A stretch of DNA of 64,000 nucleotides from Perognathus longimembris pacificus (taxonomy: Eukaryota; Chordata; Mammalia; Rodentia; Heteromyidae). The DNA lies in NCBI RefSeq assembly GCF_023159225.1, contig NC_063161.1, positions 1,762,495 to 1,826,494 of the forward strand, given 5' to 3'. Position 1 is the stretch's first letter. Each line of letters begins with the position of its first letter. The translations under genes and the position numbers were made by a program. Below are positions 1-10,385 of the stretch, in pieces. The notes under the pieces were generated by a model that did not search any database, was not told where the DNA came from, and saw only the letters and a program-made list of their open reading frames with translations.

Positions 1-300
1 TATGTTACAAAGCCAGGAACCAATGCTAAGTATAGAAACCAGATAAAAAGGAAGTAATAAAGCAGAGCTTGTTGCTACTCAGTAAAAAAAATAAAAGCTC
101 AAAAATAGATAAATATTATACATTCCATCAAAATTTAAAATTAATTACCATCTTCGGATCATTGAAGTTGTCAACGGATTTGATTACTATGCTCAATTAT
201 AGACTTTGCAAATTATCCCCCCCTTCCCAAAAGTACAAGTGACATTTCTAATTGCTGATCTAGGAATCTGCTTCCCGGAATAACAGAGAGGACAAAAATA
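1..300. other. AT-rich island, candidate conserved non-coding element
   Basis: This stretch is AT-rich beside very GC-rich DNA. It carries homeodomain-type cores, including TTAATTACC near 140 and GATTACTATGC plus CAATTATAG near 182-202. It contains no repeat family I recognise and no open frame of note. Composition and motif density resemble vertebrate conserved non-coding enhancers. That is an inference, since conservation cannot be tested from one sequence. Confidence 0.45.
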
Positions 301-329
301 AGCGCGGTGGCTGATCATTCATCACACAG

Positions 330-1130
330 CGCTGGACTCACCTCCCGGGCGGCGGGCGGTGGGCAGGGAGCGGGCTGGACGCGGCGGGCCCACCCTCCCC
401 AGCCCCGCCCGCCCGCCCACCGCGGGGCCTTTGCTCCCAGGACGCCCCCCCCCTGCCCCGCCAGCACACACACAGCGGGCCGTGCTCAGAAAGCAGCAGG
501 GTCGGAGCGGGACTCCCCAGGCTGGCTTCGGAAATCCGGTTCGCCCTCGCCATTTGTTCCCGAGGTCGTCAGTCCCTCACCGAGCCCCGGGCCTGGGCCC
601 GCATCCCCGCCGAGTGCCCTTCCGATGGCAGAACACGCGGCTTTCTCAGAAGCGGGGTGGTGGGCTTGCGGGGAGGAGGGGACCCCGAGGTCACCCGTGG
701 ACGGAGGGAAGGAGGCCGGGCAGCGCCCTGAGCGCGCTGAGTGGCGAGGAGAAGAAAGAAACTCCTCGGCACACCGGCCTCACCATCTCCACTAATGGTG
801 GAGACAGGATGCAGAGAAGGGGTGGGTGGGGCGGAGGGAGGGAGGGAGGGAGGGGAGAGGGAGGGCTGGAGCCCGAGTGCTTGCTTCATTCACCATCTAT
901 GCCCTGGGAAGCACGCTTGGACTCCTCAGTGCCCACGCAGCTCGGCTAACAGACGCGGCCGGGCTGCCGTGCTCCCGGGCCGGGCCACCGTGGCATCGAG
1001 GCCCCCGGGGAAAGGCAGAGCCCCCCCCCCCAACAGGCCACCGCCGTCCGGAGCCCCCGCAGCCGCACTGCCTGGGGTTCTCCGTGGTCGGGCGGCAATC
1101 TCTCGGAGAGGCATGAGGCCCTGCGGCGAG
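330..1130. promoter_or_regulatory. CpG-rich segment, possible CpG island
   Basis: The segment has high GC content and many CpGs (GGCGGGCGG, GACGCGGCGGG, GACGCGGCCGG), with a short GGGA run at 834-858. The open frames overlapping here are composition-driven, proline/arginine/glycine-rich and occur on both strands. It lies between two AT-rich islands. It could be an orphan CpG island, but no TATA box, initiator or downstream exon is recognisable. Confidence 0.35.
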
Positions 1131-1184
1131 GACGGAGGAGTCAGCGCCGAGAACGCTCACCAGACGCAGAGGCAAATGGATGGG

Positions 1185-1395
1185 ATGACACGTGGTTTTA
1201 TTACTCGGCCCGGGTCAGCTGTTTCATTAGAAATTAGAATTCTTGCTTAATCATTTTTGTAGCTCTGCCTCATATCTGATGAGAGATTTTCATGATCACC
1301 CATAAATTTGAATGCTTATTTAAGAAAAAAAAAGCCATGCTGGAAATTTATGATGAACCATGTAAATTTTTCCCACCCATCCTGGAGCTCCTTGT
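1185..1395. other. AT-rich island, candidate conserved non-coding element
   Basis: The sequence is AT-rich, with TTCATTAGAAATTAG and TTGCTTAATCATTTTTG near 1226-1258 and a run of alternating A/T motifs near 1300-1370. No transposon family was recognised. The dense TAAT/ATTA cores suggest an enhancer-like element. A GC-box minisatellite starts 75 bp downstream. Confidence 0.45.
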
Positions 1396-1469
1396 GGCAC
1401 TGAGGCTGGGGGGGGGGGACACGGAGGCTGGCCAGCAGGCCCCACCCGCCCCTGGAGGGGACGGAGGGC

Positions 1470-1686
1470 AGGCCCCGCCCCTGGGTGGGACACTGAGACC
1501 AGGCCCCGCCCCTGGGTGGGACACTGAGACCAGGCCCCGCCCCTGGAGGGGACACGGAGACCAGGCCCCGCCCCTGGGTGGGACACGGAGGGCAGGCCCC
1601 GCCCCTGGAGGGGACACGGAGACCAGGCCCCGCCCCTGGGTGGGACATTGAGACCAGGCCCCGCCCCTGGAGGGGACACGGAGGCT
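1470..1686 (+). repeat. 31-bp minisatellite with GC boxes
   Basis: Seven head-to-tail units of 31-32 bp each begin with AGGCCCCGCCCCTGG and continue with variants of GTGGGACACTGAGACC or AGGGGACACGGAGACC. Two unit types roughly alternate. Every unit contains CCCCGCCCC, a consensus GC box (Sp1/KLF). Frames overlapping the array (1292-1651 plus, 1316-1794 minus) are repeat artefacts. Confidence 0.9.
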
Positions 1687-1689
1687 CAG

Positions 1690-3420
1690 CTCCTTGGAGG
1701 CCCACAGTGTCACCCACGGCTCAGCCGGCCAGAGCTGAGGTCTCCGGGAAGGGCCCGCTTCCTGGTGGGTCACATGCTTCCTCCCCGGGGACACCCCACA
1801 TGGCTCTGTCCTCCAGTGGGTGTGTCCGCAGTGCCATGCTCCTGGGACCCAAGTGGGGAAGAGGGCCGAGTGCTCGGTGGCCGCTGCTGACCGGAAATGG
1901 CGAGGCGGCTCTAGGTGCTGGCTTTCGGGAGCGAGGGCTCTGTCCCAGGCCTCCGTCCCGTCCCCACTGGGGCTCTCAAAGCCCCTGGAGAGGAGGAGTC
2001 ACGAGAGCACCTGCTGTGTGCAGAGTCAGGATGGTGGGTAGTGACTGCGCGCAGGGAGGGGAGAGGGAGCACCGTCTCAGCGCAGTAGGAGCACCGTGAG
2101 CGCCTCCTGTGTGCAGGGAGGGGACGGTGGGCACCCACCCCTGCATCACGAGGGCGCTGAGCACCTCCCACGTGTGGGGAGGGGAACGCGGGCCTGTGCC
2201 CTGCGCAGCACAGGGGCGCCCCGGGCTGAGAGCATCGCTGTGCTCTGGAGTCTGGCCCCCGGAAGCTCCAGGACTCTCCGGGACACGTGTGGGCTTCTCT
2301 GGCTCCCGGTCGCGTCTAACTTCCACGCGCCCATCTAAGTGCTTCTGCGCGAGCCTGGCCCACGTATCGGCCTGGGACTGGGTTCCTGCGCGTCCCGGAG
2401 GCCCCCTTCCCGCGGACGGCTCGGAGTGCAGGTGTGAGGGGCAGAGGTGTGCCCAGGCCGTCAGACCCCCTGCCTGGAGACAGGTGTGCCCGTCTCTCTC
2501 CTGCCATCGGAAGCGTGCTGGGTCTCTGTTCACGCCTGCCTAACGGGGGTCAACCCTTCTGAAGGGGGGATGTCACCATGCCACCATCCTCTGTGGACAT
2601 GTTACCAGGACAGGGCGCTGAGCCCTCTCTGCCACGGGAGCTGTGGGCGCTCCCTGCAGGAGGCAGTGAGAGGCGTTTGAGATGGGCTTATGGGTTCCAA
2701 GGACTTGGGCTGGCATCCTCCCCCACGCCACCCCCCCTCCCCCGTGTGGCCCGAGGGGTCACTGTCTGCTTCTGGGCCTTTCTCCTCCCTTCTTCTATTT
2801 GCGTCCACAGCGAGGCGCAGGGCTCCCTGGCTGGTCCTGGGCCGGGCTGTGGGTGTGGGGACCACCGTGCCCGGAGCTGCGTCTGCCGCTCCTGTCCTGC
2901 CCGCCCCGAGCAGGCTCTGCCCCGGGCCTGCCGCTGACCTGAGCCCCCTGCAGCTGGGCTAGGCCGGCCTGTGCGTGGGGACCGGCCTCTTCCTCCAGAG
3001 CCGCTCCAGGCGGGCTCTGCGCCCCAGGGCTGAGAGCCCACTCGTCCTCCGGCAGAGTCTGGCGAAAGGCCCGATCGTGGCAGGCATCAGGGAGCTGCGG
3101 CTGGGCACTGCACGCCAGAGTGAGCCTCCGTGGTGGCCGGAGAGGCGGCGCAGCCTGGCGGCAGAGCCCGGTGGCCCGGTGGCCCGGTGGCCCGGTGGCC
3201 AGGGGAAGCTCTGATCACAGCCTCTCCGGGGCAGTGAGAGTGGAGCCCCAGGCTGGGGGATGGCTGCTCCAGCGCAGGAAGTCCTGCTTCCTCCCCCAGC
3301 TCCAAGCTGGTCTGTGCACACGCGCATCTGCACTGTGTCCTCTGGGGACGCGGACCGGGGGTCCTTCCTTCCTCGGGGCCCAGCCAGGCTGCAGGGGATC
3401 CACGGCCCTGGGGGATCTGT
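1690..3420. other. GC-rich single-copy DNA, no gene recognised
   Basis: About 1.7 kb of GC-rich sequence with overlapping open frames on both strands, none with a recognisable domain. A short GGTGGCCC tandem run lies at 3168-3201. I see no exon structure, RNA gene or transposon here. Confidence 0.5.
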
Positions 3421-3427
3421 GAAGACA

Positions 3428-4808
3428 TACATCCCCTGAAGTGAGCTCGCGGCCCTGGTGTGCCAGTGATGATGTCACCTGAAGTGAGCTCGCGGTCCTC
3501 GTGGATCTGTGATGACGTCACCTGAAGTGAGCTCTCGGCCCTGGTGTGCCAGTGATGATGTCACCTGAAGTGAGCTCGCGGTCCTCGTGGATCTGTGATG
3601 GCGTCACCTGAAGTGAGCTCGCGGTCCTCGTGGATCTGTGATGACGTCACCTGAAGTGAGCTCGCGGTCCTCGTGGATCTGTGATGACGTCACCTGAAGT
3701 GAGCTCGCGGCCCTGGTGTGCCAGTGATGACGTCACCTGAAGTGAGCTCGCGGCCCTGGTGTGCCAGTGATGACGTCACCTGAAGTGAGCTCGCGGCCCT
3801 GGTGTGCCAGTGATGACGTCACCTGAAGTGAGCTCGCGGCCCTGGTGTGCCAGTGATGACGTCACCTGAAGTGAGCTCTCGGCCCTGGTGTGCCAGTGAT
3901 GATGTCACCTGAAGTGAGCTCGCGGTCCTCGTGGATCTGTGATGACGTCACCTGAAGTGAGCTCGCGGCCCTGGTGTGCCAGTGATCACGTCACCTGAAG
4001 TGAACTCTCGGTCCTCGTGGATCTGTGATGACGTCACCTGAAGTGAGCTCTCGGCCCTGGTGTGCCAGTGATGACATCCCCTGAAGTGAGCTTGCGGCCC
4101 TGGTGTGCCAGTGATGATGTCACCTGAAGTGAGCTCGCGGTCCTCGTGGATCTGTGATGACGTCACCTGAAGTGAACTCTTGGTCCTCATAGATCTGTGA
4201 TGACGTCACCTGAAGTGAGCTCGCGGTCCTCGTGGATCTGTGATGATGTCACCTGAAGTGAGCTCGCGGCCCTGGTGTGTCAGTGATGACGTCACCTGAA
4301 GTGAACTCTTGGTCCTCATAGATCTGTGATGACGTCACCTGAAGTGAGCTCGCGGTCCTCGTGGGCCTGTGATGACGTCACCTGAAGTGAGCTCGCGGCC
4401 CTGGCGCATCAGCGATGACGTCACCTGAAGTGAGCTCGCGGCCCTGGTGTGCCAGTGATGACGTCACCTGAAGTGAGCTCGCGGCCCTGGTGTGCCAGTG
4501 ATGACGTCACCTGAAGTGAGCTCGCGGCCCTGGCGCATCAGCGATGATGTCACCTGAAGTGAGCTCTTGGTCCTCATGGATCTGTGATGACGTCACCTGA
4601 AGTGAACTCTCGGTCCTTGTGGATCTGTGATGACGTCACCTGAAGTGAGCTCGCGGCCCTGGCGCATCAGCGATGACGTCACCTGAAGTGAGCTCGCGGC
4701 CCTGGCGCGCCAGTGATGACGTCACCTGAAGTGAGCTCGCGGCCCTGGCGCATCAGCGATGACGTCACCTGAAGTGAGCTCGCGGCCCTGGCGCGCCAGT
4801 GATGATGT
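3428..4808 (+). repeat. 43-bp minisatellite carrying cAMP-response elements
   Basis: About 32 tandem units of 43 bp. The first half is near constant (GATGACGTCACCTGAAGTGA then GCTCGCGG). The second half comes in interchangeable variants: CCCTGGTGTGCCAGT, TCCTCGTGGATCTGT, CCCTGGCGCATCAGC and CCCTGGCGCGCCAGT. I count 22 perfect copies of the palindrome TGACGTCA, the consensus CRE bound by CREB/ATF bZIP factors. Most other units carry one-base variants such as TGATGTCA. GAGCTC also recurs. The array ends abruptly against an AT-rich island at 4810. Overlapping minus-strand frames are artefacts. Confidence 0.95.
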
Positions 4809-4809
4809 G

Positions 4810-5095
4810 GCCCGCAGTGAGTCGTGGTGAGCTTGTCTGGAAACATGCCTGGGCCATTTTTCATTAAATAATATAATTTGCTGCATTGGTATGCGGGGAC
4901 AAATGGCACTGCCACGCCGGAAGCCTGAGGGGACAACACGTAAGCCGTGTTGTTATTCATGGGCTGACGCCCGCTCACACAATATTCCTCATTTTGACTT
5001 AAATGTATCTTCTGCCCTCTCAAAGCAAATGCAATTTTCCTTTTTATGACTATCGGTTATTTACATGGAAAAAGTTTAAATAAGGCCTGAGCTGC
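4810..5095. other. AT-rich island, candidate conserved non-coding element
   Basis: The sequence is AT-rich, with TTCATTAAATAATATAATTT near 4861, GTTGTTATTCATGGG near 4949 and TTTATGACTATCGGTTATTT near 5041. It abuts the CRE minisatellite directly. No repeat family is recognised. An enhancer-like element is the best guess from composition. Confidence 0.45.
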
Positions 5096-5235
5096 CATCA
5101 GCCACGGCTCTAACCACACCTGGAGTGCAGGGCTGGGGGGGTCCTCACTGGCACCGAGGGCGATGTGTATGTGGGGGTGGATGCCACTGTGACCCCTTCC
5201 CCCACCCAGGGAATGCTGGGAGACAGACTCAGTTC

Positions 5236-5335
5236 TCCCCCCTCCCTCCCTCCCTCCCTCTCTCCCTCCCTCCCTCCCTCCCTCCCTCCCTCCCTCCCTC
5301 CCTCCCTCCCTCCCTCCCTCCCTCTTTCTCTCCTT
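5236..5335. repeat. (CCCT)n microsatellite
   Basis: About 25 copies of the tetranucleotide CCCT/CCTC, nearly pure, pyrimidine-only on the plus strand. The SLPP-type peptide frames across it are composition artefacts. Confidence 0.95.
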
Positions 5336-5339
5336 CCCT

Positions 5340-6110
5340 CAGGGAAGGAAGTGACCAGGCCTCCTAAGTCTAGCTGCATCTACTGGGGGCCCCAGGCTCT
5401 GGGGCACCAATCCGCCCTGCGGGTCTCACTTGAGTCTTCATCAGGCACAGAGAGAGGGAGACCTGTCCCTAAAGCCCTGGCCCCTCCCCCGGGCACAGGG
5501 CCTCCCCTCCACCCCCAGATGGCAGAGACAGAGCAGAATGGGAGGAAGAGGACCAGCACCGTGGCCTTCCTTGGTGGCTTTGCCCTGGCCACCCTCAGCC
5601 CAGGGGGCAACAGGCCTGCCCCAGTGCTGAGCAGATCCTGCAGCCAATGCCGGGTGCCCCTGTGGGAAGTTGTGCAGATGGGGCCCATCAGGGCCATCAG
5701 GAAAGAGGGACAGGCATGCGGTTTTCAGCTAGGACACGGTGGCAAGAGTCGGGGCTCCCAGGTCGAAGGTGGGTGCAGCCGGCACTGGTGCGGCACTTTG
5801 GGGACAATGTCCGGTACCCCACAGGGGTGTAGAGCCCACAGCCAGGCCGATCTGCAGCTTGAGGGGACGGCTGGCTGTCGATGTAGCCCGAAGAGGAGGC
5901 CACGCCAGGAGAGGCGCCCACGAGGAGACCGTGGAAAGGTCCGGCCGGGTGCGTGTCCTGTCCGTGTCCCGCAGGTGCTGGGCCAGTCTGCCCAAGGATG
6001 CCAGGTCTAGGCGGGCCACTGAACTGACCTCGTCGAAAGCCCTGTTTACTCTTCGGAGGTCACAGTGATCTGTTCACCCGAGGACCCTGTTAAAACAGCA
6101 CAGAGCACAG
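5340..6110. other. GC-rich single-copy DNA, no gene recognised
   Basis: An 846-bp plus-strand open frame (5165-6010) begins inside or near the CCCT microsatellite and runs through here. The predicted protein has no recognisable domain and competing frames exist on the other strand. I treat it as chance openness in GC-rich DNA. Confidence 0.45.
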
Positions 6111-6415
6111 CCAGCGGGTGCCGGGTCCGAACATCATAAAACAGCAGGGGAGTGCACGAGACTCCAGGTACGTTGTGTCTGTTTTACTCTTCAGAGCCAC
6201 TTGGAGAGGAATGCAGGATGAACTCCCGTGCTTCTCTCCAGGGCAGCAGCCGCCAGACCCGGACCAGAGTTTCAACTTCTCCGTGTATCCTCCGGACAGC
6301 CCATTTGTCCTTCGGGAGACCTTAAACATCCATTGTAAGGTCAAGTTAGCTTGCGTTAATACGAAGATAAGGGACAGGGCCTGGGACGTTTTACCATGTT
6401 ATACAAATGTGGATC
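6110..6415 (+). other. Lower-GC island with splice-like signals, possible exon or conserved element
   Basis: This lower-GC stretch contains CTTCTCTCCAG at 6231-6241, which resembles a 3-prime splice site with a pyrimidine tract. A GTAAGG that could act as a donor follows near 6335. A second donor/acceptor-like pair (CCAGGTACG near 6166, TTACTCTTCAG near 6184) lies upstream. The open frame through it (6118-6636) has no recognisable domain. It may be an exon of an unannotated transcript, a conserved element or chance. Confidence 0.2.
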
Positions 6416-6419
6416 CCGG

Positions 6420-7585
6420 AAGGAGACCAGTCTCCGGCTTGCCACGCGGGGGCCCCCCGTCGTCCCCCCTCCCGCCGGGCTGGGTGCTCACCTGCCTAGG
6501 GCTGCGGGCAGGGCGGGAGGCTCCGCGGCGTGGTTCCCGGCAGACCGGGAGACTGCCTCTACGTCTGGGTGCTCAGGAAACGAGGTGGAGCAGGGCGGGA
6601 CGGCTGATTGTCAGAGAAGACGAGAACGCTTTCTGACCAGGTGTATGGCTGAGCGACCAGGGCCGCACCCAGCCCCGGACATGTCTGCTCCCCATCCGTG
6701 ACCAAGCTCAGCGGCTGGCCGCCGCAGGTCCTGCGGCGAGGAGAGGCCACCAGCTCCACCCCTGCCGCTCCCGGCACCACGAAGCAGCTCTCCTGGCTGC
6801 TTGCTGCCTCCTGGAAGGGAAGACGCCCTTCCCCACGGGGCCCGGCACTGTGGACAGGGCCCCGAGCTCTTGAGAGAAGCCCAGGCCGGGACCCTGAGCT
6901 CAGGAGGAGACCACCTACACCTGGACGTCCCACCCCCGCCTGCAGGCCTGCCCCCTCCCCCGGGAGGAGAACCATCTCCATGGCGGGGGGGGGGGGGAGG
7001 GGTCCCCTTGGAAGGGGTCCACCCACCCTCAGGCCGAGAACGCAGCAGATGTCCCTGCACACAGGAGAGCCAGTGAGGCCCATCCCCCAGCCATGGCCTT
7101 CCTCAATTGCTGAGTCGGGGTGTCTGGTTGTAGGACCCGGACATCAACTAAGAAAACACGCGTGTCTCCTGGACACCCGTCCCGTACCCGCACCAACTCC
7201 CAGACCTTAGCGCCTTTGTGCCCTGGCCCCCTCTGGCTCCAGTGAGCTCAAGCAGTCGGCAGGAGCCACCTTCAACCCAGCGCCCAGGCCCAGGCGTGGC
7301 CACCCCCAGCGCTCCCGGTCCACCAATCCATGGGGCCTGGTCATGTGACCTGCCATCCCTCGCCCCGCCCCCTTTCTTCTCCCGCCGTCCCTTCTCTCCT
7401 CGGACTGCTTCCCTCTATAATATTTCTATTTTCTCTCTAATCGTATCTCCGCGTTCTCCCTCTCAAAGCCGAGAAATCGTTTCTTCCCTTTCCAGAGAAA
7501 CGTGGTTCTTTCCGGAGAGCGCTTCTGCCCTTTCCACGAGCCGCTTCCTGGATCCAAAGGGGTGTGGCAAGCACCAGCTCGGGCG
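6420..7585. other. GC-rich single-copy DNA, no gene recognised
   Basis: Overlapping open frames occur on both strands without domains. A homopolymer G run lies near 6980-6992. A slightly AT-richer patch near 7410-7450 (TATAATATTTCTATTT) is too short to interpret. Confidence 0.45.
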
Positions 7586-7587
7586 CC

Positions 7588-7717
7588 GGGGGGAGGAAGC
7601 CGCCAGCAGGGGGGAGGAAGCCACCAGCAGGGGGGAGGAAGCCGCCAGCAGGGGGGAGGAAGCCACCAGCAGGGGGGAGGAAGCCGCCAGCAGGGGGGAG
7701 GAAGCCGCCAGCAGGGG
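7588..7717 (+). repeat. 21-bp minisatellite
   Basis: Six units of 21 bp (GGGGAGGAAGCCRCCAGCAG plus G), alternating G and A at one position. Because 21 is a multiple of three, each open frame across it gives a fixed seven-residue repeat (for example GEEAASR). This inflates ORFs at 7218-8132, 7502-8218 and 7564-7827 plus and 7437-7805 minus. Nothing else supports translation. Confidence 0.93.
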
Positions 7718-7719
7718 CT

Positions 7720-8290
7720 GGGGCTCTGTGGGCCTCTGTGCGCCCCTCCTGCTCCCTTCCCTGCGAGGCCCCGTGCAGAGCTCTGCTCACCACACCTCCG
7801 CTCACCTGTCGCCCACAGCTGGACTGACCGCCAGGCCCCCGCCCTCAGACCGTCTCCCCTCCTTGTCCTTCCTCGGCGTCCTCTCCTCCCTCAATCCTGT
7901 TTCTTGTTGGTCCTGGCGTCACCGGGCACGTGGTCCCTGGTGGGGGAACGATGGAGAATTGGTGGGACGGGGAGGGGGTCCGTGGCCCAACCCAGGCCGG
8001 GACTACAGCCACCTGCTCCTCCCTGGGTTCTCTCTGGCAGGGCGGCAGTGTACGGGGCCCGCGGCGGGGGGTCACCCTGGCTGTGTGGACAGCAGCCCCC
8101 CGAGGCGGGAGTCTCCTGCAGGCCCCGCCTGAGCCACGTGGGATGTTTTCCGTGTTGGGGTGAGGCACCCTCACAGGACACACTGCAGGGCTGGATTTCT
8201 GTCTTATTTGGCAAATAACTATTTGGGAAGCCGTTGGCGCTGGCGTGGCGGCGTCCTCTCTTCTCCGGGACATTCCATCCCAAGTGAAAT
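7720..8290. other. GC-rich DNA with a short AT-richer patch, no gene recognised
   Basis: A patch at about 8192-8232 (TTTCTGTCTTATTTGGC, AACTATTTGGGAAG) is AT-richer than its surroundings and could be the core of a small conserved element. The rest is GC-rich with no recognisable feature. Confidence 0.35.
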
Positions 8291-8640
8291 CGGAATCCAG
8301 CCCCCCCGGGCCTGCTCCGGCCGGGGCGTGGGCCTGAGGTAGGGACCCACGCGGCACCGTGGAGGCTGTGGTCGGGCCACAGGCCAGCGACGCACTGAGC
8401 AGGTCGCAGCCCATGTCCCCCCGTCTGGAGGCCGGCGGGCTTCTCGTGAGTTCTCCCGCGGGAGCCGCCGTGCTGCCCGTTCTCGACACGGCCCCGGTCC
8501 TGACCACGGGCCGCGTCCACCGTCCCTCTGCGCGTCGCGTCCCGTACCCGGCGCGGCTCAGCGGGCCCGGGGCGGACTCCTGTAAGGTTGGGATGCTCCC
8601 AGCACCTCGCCTCTCATTCTGGAACCGAATGAGACGAGAG
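8290..8640. promoter_or_regulatory. CpG-rich segment
   Basis: CpG-dense sequence (GGCCGGGGCGTGG, GCGCGTCGCGTCCC, CCGGCGCGGC). It may be part of an orphan CpG island. No core promoter elements or gene are seen next to it. Confidence 0.3.
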
Positions 8641-8814
8641 AGGAATTCCCGCCGAACGACAGTCCCTCCTGAAAGGAAAGGTAAAGTAACTCACCCGGGA
8701 GGCCGTGCCTCCCTTCCCCTAGGAGATGAGATCCGCGCGGAGCGGTTCCTCTCCGAGGCCACACGCGCCGGCCCTCAGCGCACACCGCGGCCCCCGGGCG
8801 GCTGTGTCCTTGGC

Positions 8815-9145
8815 TCTGGTGTGCACGCGTGTGAGCACGCGTGTCCGCGTGTGTGCACAGCACCGCTCTATTCTACGGCTGCACATGTACACACGTAGGA
8901 CGGCACGCATGCGCACCTGTGAGACCGCATGAGTGCTCAGCACTTCTGCATGTGTGTCTGTGTGTGTGTGTGAGCATGTGCAGGAGTGTGTGCAAGCCCG
9001 TGCGTGTGCGTGCGCGTGCGTGCGCGAGCCTGCACGTGTGCACGGTACCTCTGCGTGTGCATGTGCCTATGAGCAGGAATGTGTGACCATATGGGTTTGC
9101 ACACGCGCCTCTGTGTGTGTGTGTGTGTGCGCGTGAGCGCGCGCG
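8815..9145. repeat. Alternating purine-pyrimidine GT/GC tract (Z-DNA-like)
   Basis: About 330 bp rich in alternating TG, CG and CA steps, including GTGTGCACGCGTGTGAGC near 8819, the densest patch CGTGTGCGTGCGCGTGCGTG near 9002, and a (GT)n run ending GCGCGTGAGCGCGCGCGTG near 9112-9147. Alternating R-Y sequence with CG steps is the classic Z-DNA-forming pattern. Cysteine/valine-rich frames across it are artefacts. Confidence 0.8.
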
Positions 9146-9234
9146 TGCTGGAGCTAGCCCGGGTGGAGCAGCTCGGGGGCTCCGGGGCGCCAGGGGCTCC
9201 AGGAATCCACGCCTGGTGAGCAGAGCCAGGCCCC

Positions 9235-9365
9235 ACAGCCTTTGTTTTCTTGTAAGCAGGCAAGAAAGCCAAAGACTACACCTTTACTGGTTAACGTTGG
9301 GAGGCCATAACCATTTTGAAAAAATAGAGTAAAAATGCAACTGAAATGCGAAAGTCTACCTCTAA
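9235..9365. other. AT-rich island, candidate conserved non-coding element
   Basis: AT-rich single-copy sequence (TTTGTTTTCTTGTAAGC, ACCATTTTGAAAAAATAG) bounded by GC-rich repeats on both sides. No transposon match is recognised. Confidence 0.35.
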
Positions 9366-9535
9366 ACGTCCCAGGTAAACGAGGGGAGCCTGCCAGGCTC
9401 TCTGCAGGCCTTCTGTCCTAGGAGCGGGGAGCCCACCGCCCACCTCCTCCCCTCAGGCTGGGGCGGGGGAGCACACAGGATTGGGGTGGAGAGGTGGGCG
9501 GGGGCTGGGCAGCTGGGTGTTGTAGGAGTAATGTG

Positions 9536-9786
9536 GGGGGCTGGGATGTCAAGGTGGGGGGGCTGGGTGTTCAGATGGTGGGGTCTGGGTGTCCAGGTAG
9601 TGGGGGGCTGGGTGTCCAGGTAGTGGGGGACTGGGTGTCCAGGTAGTGGGAGGCTGGATGTCCAGGTAGTGGGGGACTGGGTGTCCAGGTGGGGGTCTGG
9701 GTGTCCAGGTGTGGTCTGGGTGTCCAGGTGTGGTCTGGGTGTCCAGGTGTGGTCTGGGTGTCCAGGTGGGGGTCTGGGTGTGCAGA
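9536..9786 (+). repeat. Minisatellite of 23-bp then 19-bp units
   Basis: About eleven units share the core CTGGGTGTCCAGGT. The proximal part repeats with a 22-23 bp period (the core followed by AGTGGGGG). The distal part shortens to 19 bp (GGTCTGGGTGTCCAGGTGT). The change of period inside one array indicates unit deletion followed by local expansion. Long minus-strand frames here (9362-10275) are threonine/proline repeat artefacts. Confidence 0.9.
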
Positions 9787-9789
9787 CGG

Positions 9790-10222
9790 CGCTCTCCCTC
9801 GCCCACGGCACGCACGGCGTTTGGTGGCCGTGGCCGTGTCCCTTGCTGCCGTCCAGCCTCTGGTCCCGCGTCCCTCCACGAGGTGGGCGTCCCTCCTCCC
9901 CTCGGCCTCCCGTGGCAGCCTGGAGCCTGAGCTGTGGTCCAGCCTCCTCCTCGGACTCAGAGTCCCCGAGCGCCGGGCCGGGGATCTTGTGTGCTCTGCT
10001 GGGCTCAAAGCCACCTGAAGTGGCCCGCGTCCTCCCGACGTGGCCCGAGGACGAGCACGAGGCTCGCCGCCCTCCCCTGCGGTGCCGCCTGCTCCACGGC
10101 CGCCCCGGGGGCTCCGCGGCCCCCCGCCCCCCCCCCCCCGGCCCCTCCAGATGTGGCTCCCTCCCACGGCGGCGCCCAGGCCCGCGTTTCTCCCCGCCTC
10201 CCGGGCTCCGTCCTCCGTGGAT
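9790..10222. other. GC- and CpG-rich DNA, no gene recognised
   Basis: CpG-rich single-copy DNA with a C homopolymer near 10126-10139 and no recognisable coding domain. Confidence 0.4.
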
Positions 10223-10224
10223 GC

Positions 10225-10385
10225 TTGCTCATCGGGAGGGATGTTATTTTTGCTAAGTACATCTGCAAAACACATCTGTTAATTTTCTGTATTTGTTTAT
10301 CCACAGTAAAAATCTGAATTAGTAACTGTTTCACACTGCAGCTCACAAACAAACAGGAAGAAGACAACACCGCGGCAACGTGAAA
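10225..10385. other. AT-rich island, candidate conserved non-coding element
   Basis: The sequence falls sharply to AT-rich: TGTTATTTTTGCTAAG near 10242, TGTTAATTTTCTGTATTTG near 10277, CTGAATTAGTAACTG near 10313. It lies inside a CpG-rich domain on both sides. The pattern of an AT-rich core in a CpG-rich context resembles developmental regulatory elements. Confidence 0.45.

Noticed and set aside
3428..4808. CRISPR array
   Set aside because: The units are contiguous 43-bp repeats with no unique spacers. Host context is mammalian and there are no cas genes.
7218..8218. 304-aa and 238-aa ORFs as a repeat-containing protein
   Set aside because: The in-frame openness depends on six 21-bp repeats. 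Three plus frames and one minus frame are open together, with no domain outside the array.
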